Below, in pieces: positions 58,946 to 64,000 of a stretch of 64,000 bases of DNA (within the stretch, counting starts at the first letter, position 1; every line of letters starts with the position of its first letter). A model generated the notes under the pieces. It ran no database searches. It was not told where the DNA came from and was given only the letters and a program-made list of their open reading frames with translations. This DNA comes from Prevotella sp. (GTDB taxonomy: Bacteria; Bacteroidota; Bacteroidia; Bacteroidales; Bacteroidaceae): contig JAEEVW010000004.1 of the NCBI GenBank assembly GCA_016291085.1, positions 1-64,000 on the forward strand, given 5' to 3'. The translations under genes were made by a program, and so were the position numbers.

Positions 58946-61861
58946 TCAATGTTTCGTCAGTTCTTGATAAAGTTTAAATAGCTCAGCCACGCACTGGCTT
59001 TCTGTCATTGTTTTGACGTTGAAGCCATAGGCCGCCATCACAGCGCGGTCGTTGTCCTGATGAGCCTTGCGGAGTTCTACGGGCATGGTTAACTCGTCGT
59101 AGAGATCGGCCAATGATGAATCAGGATAAAGGGTACGTGCATCGAGGATTGCCTGAGCTGTTTGTTCTATCTTTGCCTTTTGTTCTTCTGTTGGAGTTGG
59201 CCAAGGAAAATTGTTGTAGACAATATTTATACTATAGTCGTAGCGCATTTCCAAGCGACCAGCGACTGCACGCATCCACGCCATGTGAACATTTGACTGT
59301 AGAACGCCAAAATGGTAACGCGAGACATCGGGCATAATACGTAGTTTGTTGCTACAAATAACATTAGGAGTCATTAATCCCATTGGAATATACCGACGCT
59401 TCTCTGATGAAACTTCAGGTATGACGATATAATCTTCTGCAGGGAAGTTCTCAACATGGAACCTCGTGGGTCTATCTGCAATCTTTCGTGTTCCTTCACT
59501 CTTACTCGCCAATCTTGCATCTTTTACGGCTTCTACTCTTTTCATGCACTGAGGCATTCTGCGGAGTTCCGCAGGAGAACAATCACCAAGCCATAAACAA
59601 TAACGTGGTTTCTGATTGATAAATTCGTAGGCTCCGTAGAAAGGATGAAAGTATGCAGCAGAGGCAGGCTCCATACGTATAAACTCTTCCATTTCTTCTT
59701 TTTCGAAGAGATAATTGCCACCATCAATGGGCTTGTTACCTATTCCAATCATTGGAACATCACAAATAGGTTTTGGCCTGCTCCAAATGAAAATATCTGG
59801 TGCAGCAGTCAGATAGGCATTAATGTGCTTAACTTTTGTTACCTTGTCGTTGTCAAACAATAGACATTCTTTGCTTTCTTCGTCTTGCTTGCTAAAGCCC
59901 ACTATGACACAATGAACTTGTGCTTTTGTAGAAGACTCGCTGTCCCATCGGAAGGTACGATGGGCAAAGTCTATATGTAAGCCATGCTCTATGAGAGGCT
60001 GCCAAAGATTGGCCACTTGTTCACCCTGGCAGATGCTATTAGTAGAGACAAAAGCGACTTTGGGATTGCCTATTCTCATTGCATCGAAGGCTTTTTTATA
60101 CCAACAGCAGACATAGTCGAGATTGCCGACGTTTTTCCATTTCTCTCCAAAGATGTTAACGACATCCTGTTTTTGTTCGCTGTTCATTTGACGGGCGCCA
60201 ATGAACGGCGGATTGCCGATGATGTAGTCATAAAACATCAAATAGGCTGGAATCCTTGGCGCTTCTGAATAGGTTAGCAGTTCAACCTTAGGGCGAACTT
60301 CTTCTCTATTTATAACCTCTGGCACAAATCCTGCCTGAGGAACTGATGTTGGTAATGCTTTAGGGGGTAAAGGTTGAGGCAATCCATCCTTGCATTCAAT
60401 TATATTCCAATCCATCCTCAGCGCATTGCCCTCGCGGATGTTATGGTAGCTCTTCAGAGGCAGGAAATCGATGTCCTTATGAATAATTTTCTCCGTTTCT
60501 GCCAACATCTGAGCCTCGCTAATCCAAAGAGCAGTGGTGGCAACGGTAACGGCAAAATCGTTTATCTCGATGCCATAGAACTGATTGATACTGACCTTGA
60601 CTGCATCGACAAACTCACCCATCATCGTCTGGCCATGATACATCTCGCGAATAGCCTCGTTTTCCAAGCGGCGCAGACTCAAATAGGTCTCTGTCAGGAA
60701 GTTACCAGAGCCACAGGCAGGATCGAGGAAGGTCAGCGACGATAGCTTCATCTGGTACTCACCGAGTTTCCGCTTACGTTGTTTCTCTACCTTTTCTTCA
60801 AGGATGTCGTCCAATTCACGACGCAGGTCGTTCAGGAACAGCGGGTCGATGACCTTGTGAATGTTCTCAATCGAGGTATAGTGCATGCCTCCGCTGCGAC
60901 GGGTTTCAGGGTTCAGCGTCGATTCAAACACGGCACCAAAGATAGTGGGCGAAATCTCGCTCCAATCGAAATCGAGGCTGGCATTCTGTAGCAGCGTCTG
61001 CTTCAGCTCCTCAGTAAATTGGGGAATCTCGATTTCCTCTTCAAACAATCCACCATTGGTGTACGGGAAAGCCTTCAGGTCGTCCTTCAGATATTTGCTG
61101 CGCTTGTCTTCTGGCGTGTTCAAGACATCAAACAGGCGAATCAGCGCATTACGCAAATCCTCTGCATCATAGCGCACCAGATAGTCGTGGAACTGGTCGT
61201 GAGTGAACACGCCTGCATCCTCAGCATACAGACAGAACACGATGCGAACACAGAGAATGTTCAGCCAGCGCAGGGCCTCAGGCGAATTGTCGTCGTATTG
61301 CGCCAGCAGGGCCTCATAAATTCTTCCAACGATTTCACCTGCTTGCATCGAGACTTCCATCTCTTTCGAAAGGTGCTCGTTCTTAGCGTCAACCAGGAAC
61401 TGCAAGCGATAGTATTCCTTGCCCAGATTCTCCAACAGAATCTGCTCCGGTTCGCCATTGGGCTGCTCCATATCATAGACCAAGAACTCCTTGAAGTTGC
61501 AAGTAACAATCCAGCGAGGATGCTCTGACACGGGAAGACTGACCACATAGCGGCGTGCCTGCTGGAAAGGCGTCAACAGCGAGCCGTCACTTTGCTTGAC
61601 AGGTGCTCGTAAGTCCTTGTCTATCGACTTCTGCTCAATCAGCACGCGGGTAGAACGAATACGGCCATCAACAAAGTTGGAAGCGTCTACTTTTTGATGA
61701 TCTTCAAAAGTAATGAAACCATCCGAGGGAGTCTCGATGCCAAAGACGTTTGTCAACAGGTCTATCCAGAAAGGCTGTGATTCGCCTCTCTCGTAACCTC
61801 TGCCTTTCCATCGCTCAGCGAACTCCGCAGCAGCCGCAGCTATTTGTTTCTCTGTCTTCAT
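58946..61861 (-). CDS. Type IIG/MmeI-like restriction-modification enzyme (N6-adenine methyltransferase)
   Basis: LDPACGSGNFLTETY (motif I), YIIGNPPFIG (motif IV), N-terminal RVLIEQKSIDKDL consistent with a PD-(D/E)xK nuclease. Confidence 0.88.
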   Translation of the reverse strand: MKTEKQIAAAAAEFAERWKGRGYERGESQPFWIDLLTNVFGIETPSDGFITFEDHQKVDASNFVDGRIRSTRVLIEQKSIDKDLRAPVKQSDGSLLTPFQQARRYVVSLPVSEHPRWIVTCNFKEFLVYDMEQPNGEPEQILLENLGKEYYRLQFLVDAKNEHLSKEMEVSMQAGEIVGRIYEALLAQYDDNSPEALRWLNILCVRIVFCLYAEDAGVFTHDQFHDYLVRYDAEDLRNALIRLFDVLNTPEDKRSKYLKDDLKAFPYTNGGLFEEEIEIPQFTEELKQTLLQNASLDFDWSEISPTIFGAVFESTLNPETRRSGGMHYTSIENIHKVIDPLFLNDLRRELDDILEEKVEKQRKRKLGEYQMKLSSLTFLDPACGSGNFLTETYLSLRRLENEAIREMYHGQTMMGEFVDAVKVSINQFYGIEINDFAVTVATTALWISEAQMLAETEKIIHKDIDFLPLKSYHNIREGNALRMDWNIIECKDGLPQPLPPKALPTSVPQAGFVPEVINREEVRPKVELLTYSEAPRIPAYLMFYDYIIGNPPFIGARQMNSEQKQDVVNIFGEKWKNVGNLDYVCCWYKKAFDAMRIGNPKVAFVSTNSICQGEQVANLWQPLIEHGLHIDFAHRTFRWDSESSTKAQVHCVIVGFSKQDEESKECLLFDNDKVTKVKHINAYLTAAPDIFIWSRPKPICDVPMIGIGNKPIDGGNYLFEKEEMEEFIRMEPASAAYFHPFYGAYEFINQKPRYCLWLGDCSPAELRRMPQCMKRVEAVKDARLASKSEGTRKIADRPTRFHVENFPAEDYIVIPEVSSEKRRYIPMGLMTPNVICSNKLRIMPDVSRYHFGVLQSNVHMAWMRAVAGRLEMRYDYSINIVYNNFPWPTPTEEQKAKIEQTAQAILDARTLYPDSSLADLYDELTMPVELRKAHQDNDRAVMAAYGFNVKTMTESQCVAELFKLYQELTKH

Positions 61862-61957
61862 TGGTAGCAATATTTTTCTGCAAAGATAGTCATTATTTTC
61901 GATAACTCCAAAACTTTCCCACAAAAAATCTTCCATCTTTCTAGGGAAGTACAAGTT

Positions 61958-62200
61958 TTCAGGAAAGATGTCAACAATTCCAGGAAAGTGTCAACTTGTT
62001 CAGAAAAACGACTGTCAACCACATCAGGAAAAAGAGCAAAAACTGTCAACCGAAATCAGGAAAAGACAGACTGTACAATTCGGGACTTTCGGACTTTTTT
62101 GCGTGTCAAACTGAATCCCCAAAATTTGCCCTCAATGAGCGAGAAGCCGTTTCTCTCATAGCGAGAGGCCGTTTCTCTGCCAGAGAGAAGCCGTGTTGCT
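61958..62200. repeat. Intergenic repeats: CAGGAAA...TGTCAAC units and three 22-bp GAAGCCGT units
   Basis: CAGGAAA/TGTCAAC recurring 61960-62070; GAGAAGCCGT at 62141, GAGAGGCCGT at 62163, GAGAAGCCGT at 62185 (exact 22-bp spacing). Confidence 0.88.
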
Positions 62201-62221
62201 AAAAACGGGAGGAAATCTATT

Positions 62222-62460
62222 TCTACGGAGCCAGGGAACCAAAGGAGAACTGGTCGTCGCTGTGCTCCTCAAAATCTAACAAAATCTGATTCAAAATTAA
62301 AGAAAAATAGAATCTACGGAGCCGGGGAGCCAAAGGAGGCAAAATGTCCCGCAGATTGCATTGCAACGCCACACTCTCAAAGAGAGAACGCCACACTTCG
62401 ATCTTTAGTCGAAGAAAGCGCAGATTGCAACGCCACACTCTGACCAAGGTCAGAGAAATG
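62222..62460. repeat. TCTACGGAGCCRGGGARCCAAAGGAG direct repeats and three AACGCCACAC-hairpin units
   Basis: TCTACGGAGCC at 62222 and 62313; AACGCCACAC at 62365, 62387, 62429, each followed by a different self-complementary stem. Confidence 0.88.
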
Positions 62461-62598
62461 GCAGAAATACATGACTCCACGTCCTCCATTCCTCCATAGA
62501 CAAGTCTTTGAGACTCTTGCCAATAGTTGTTTCGATTAAAAAAAGTGAAAAAAAACAGATTTATACAACTACCAGTTGTTTTTCTCAAATAATCTTCC

Positions 62599-62606
62599 TA
62601 TCTTTG
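62599..62606 (+). promoter_or_regulatory. -7 element TATCTTTG of the toxin-antitoxin remnant operon
   Basis: TATCTTTG 22 nt before the ATG at 62628; -33 not clear. Confidence 0.45.
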
Positions 62607-62627
62607 CAGCACAAAAAGCTATATGAT

Positions 62628-62752
62628 ATGACATTCGACAAGCTTCTCGACAATAACACCCTATGGGCTGTGCGCTATGAAGGAGTAGCCGACAACGCAT
62701 TCAGGCCATTGATGCTGATGGTTTTGTGGACTTTCTGTCAGAACTATTATAA
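62628..62752 (+). pseudogene. Internally deleted toxin gene remnant
   Basis: N-terminus MTFDKLLDNNTLWAVRYEGVADNAF; another frame then gives QAIDADGFVDFLSELL* just before the antitoxin RBS. Confidence 0.5.
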
Positions 62753-62768
62753 AGAAAAGGAGGTATAT

Positions 62769-63113
62769 ATGAAAAAGAAGACACTTGAATTCCTCGAAGC
62801 TCACCAGAGCGAAACACCATCAAAGTGGCGCGAGGAGGCAGAATGGAGACGCGACAATTGGTCGTGGTTGCAGCATTCGCAAAAGATTGCTGTCAAGGTA
62901 CTGCTGCAGATGAAACAAAAAGGGCTTACCCAAAAGGCCCTTGCTGAACGAATGAACTGCACCCAGCAATACGTTTCTAAGATTCTGAAAGGCAAGGAAA
63001 ATATGTCGCTTGAAACACTCACAAGGTTGGAAATTGCCCTTGGCATCAACCTCATCCTCGACGAGCAGATACCTTTTCCTTGTATTGCTGCAGAAGAAGA
63101 GGTGTTCGTTTAG
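62769..63113 (+). CDS. XRE/HigA-like HTH antitoxin
   Basis: QKGLTQKALAERMNCTQQYVSKILKGKENMSLETLTRLEIALGI; RBS AAAGGAGG upstream. Confidence 0.82.
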   Translation: MKKKTLEFLEAHQSETPSKWREEAEWRRDNWSWLQHSQKIAVKVLLQMKQKGLTQKALAERMNCTQQYVSKILKGKENMSLETLTRLEIALGINLILDEQIPFPCIAAEEEVFV

Positions 63114-63155
63114 ATTAAGTACTTATAGAAAGCGCATCATTTTTCTGCAAAATAA

Positions 63156-63509
63156 GGACGGAAAATAGGGTACGAAAAAGGTGGTAGCGGTTCGGGTTCA
63201 GGCACCGGTAGCGGCGAGGGAAGCGGCAGTGGTTCAGGCAGTGGCACGGGCAGCATCACCACTGGCGTAGCGGCTCCGACCATTGGCGGTGAGGCAGCAT
63301 TCACCACATCGACACAGGTGACCATGTCAGGTCCTGACGGTGCTGAGATTCGCTACACCACGGACGGTTCTACGCCTACGGCCAGCAGCACGCTGTACAC
63401 CGAGCCTCTCACCGTGAGCTCGTCCGTGACTCTGAAGGCCATCGCCATCAAGGACGGCCAGTCGAGTGAGGTGACCACCAAGCAATGCGCAGCCGGTTTT
63501 TTAGCGTAA
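63156..63509 (+). pseudogene. Start-less fragment: Gly-Ser linker plus chitobiase/beta-hexosaminidase C-terminal-like domain
   Basis: Open frame from an in-frame TAA at 63153: GRKIGYEKGGSGSGSGTGSGEGSGSGSGSGTGSITTGVAAPTIGG...IRYTTDGSTPTASSTLYTEPLTVSSSVTLKAIAIKDGQSS; no plausible start before 63318. Confidence 0.75.
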
Positions 63510-63521
63510 GCAATGTTTTTC

Positions 63522-63647
63522 CTTTCTGAGAAAGAGTCCCTGAAAGGGATAACGATATTAGTTGTAAGGCTGTCTGGATGCTTGCATACAAGCAGAATTG
63601 CAACTAATGGCGTTAAGACTCTGACAAGAGTGTCTTTCTCAGAAAGG
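63522..63647. repeat. 126-bp imperfect palindrome
   Basis: Outer arms CCTTTCTGAGAAAGA / TCTTTCTCAGAAAGG (15/15); inner TAACGATATTAGTTG / CAACTAATGGCGTTA (12/15); apex GCTTG-CATA-CAAGC, all roughly concentric. Confidence 0.8.
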
Positions 63648-63804
63648 GGTTTTTGAGGTTTTTGTTAGAAAATGGGAACGTAAAATCTATCAAATTCAAA
63701 AGGTTATGAGTGACAAGACTAAAAAGGAGGACCACTGAGGGACCTCCCGATTTTTTATGTATCAGTGGACCTGCCCCCCATGGCACATGGGTCTCCACAG
63801 TCTT

Positions 63805-64000
63805 TTAGAACGGATAACCGATGGCGAAGTGGAGGGTATGGTTGCCCTTAAAGCCATCGATATTGAAATATCCTGACTTTCCTGTATTGTAGGGCACATG
63901 CAGGGCCAAGCCCCAGTCGAGGCGCAACACGAGGAATCCCAGGTCGTAGCGCAGACCCACGCCCGTTCCAAGGGCAAGGTCTTTGAAGAAATCTTTCAGG
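63805..64000 (-). CDS. C-terminus of an Omp85/BamA-TamA-type outer-membrane barrel (continues past the window)
   Basis: LKDFFKDLALGTGVGLRYDLGFLVLRLDWGLALHVPYNTGKSGYFNIDGFKGNHTLHFAIGYPF*. Confidence 0.75.
   Translation of the reverse strand, partial: LKDFFKDLALGTGVGLRYDLGFLVLRLDWGLALHVPYNTGKSGYFNIDGFKGNHTLHFAIGYPF

Noticed and set aside
62350-62460. CRISPR or tRNA cluster
   Set aside because: Heads repeat but intervening sequences are self-complementary stems, not spacers; no cloverleaf or CCA-type 3' end.
63522-63647. Integron attC site
   Set aside because: I looked for RYYYAAC/GTTRRRY core sites; the nearest matches (for example GTTAAGA) do not fit, and no integrase is present.

Overview
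This 64-kb window looks like a chromosomal segment from a Prevotella/Segatella-type Bacteroidales. The assignment is inferred from SusC/D content, TAnnTTTG-type promoters and gene order, not from a database search. Main contents: (i) a minus-strand polysaccharide utilisation locus (SusC, SusD, two IPT/TIG surface glycan-binding lipoproteins, GH5, GH26), probably mannan/glucomannan directed; (ii) ilvC with a structured leader, an NSS transporter and a porin; (iii) a MATE exporter 6 nt upstream of a 2485-aa NRPS with order C-A-T-C-A-T-Reductase, predicted to release a (possibly N-acylated) dipeptide aldehyde; (iv) housekeeping genes (recQ, recJ, truA, trpS, purH N-domain, mreBCD-mrdA-rodA, gldH, ricT, holB, aroB); (v) an AmmeMemoRadiSam pair; (vi) a decaying accessory island with a Type IIG-like restriction-modification gene, a truncated Bro-N gene, a collapsed toxin-antitoxin locus and a start-less chitobiase-like domain fragment. 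The most unusual signal is not a gene. It is a set of short periodic DNA arrays with fixed unit length (7, 8, 9 or 22 bp) and a conserved core, found both between genes and in-frame inside linkers of unrelated proteins. Examples are CTAG-N5 at exact 9-bp spacing in the NRPS, recQ and aroB, and a 22-bp GAAGCCGT hairpin unit read in all three frames inside the NRPS and present again between genes. No rRNA, tRNA or CRISPR array was recognised.
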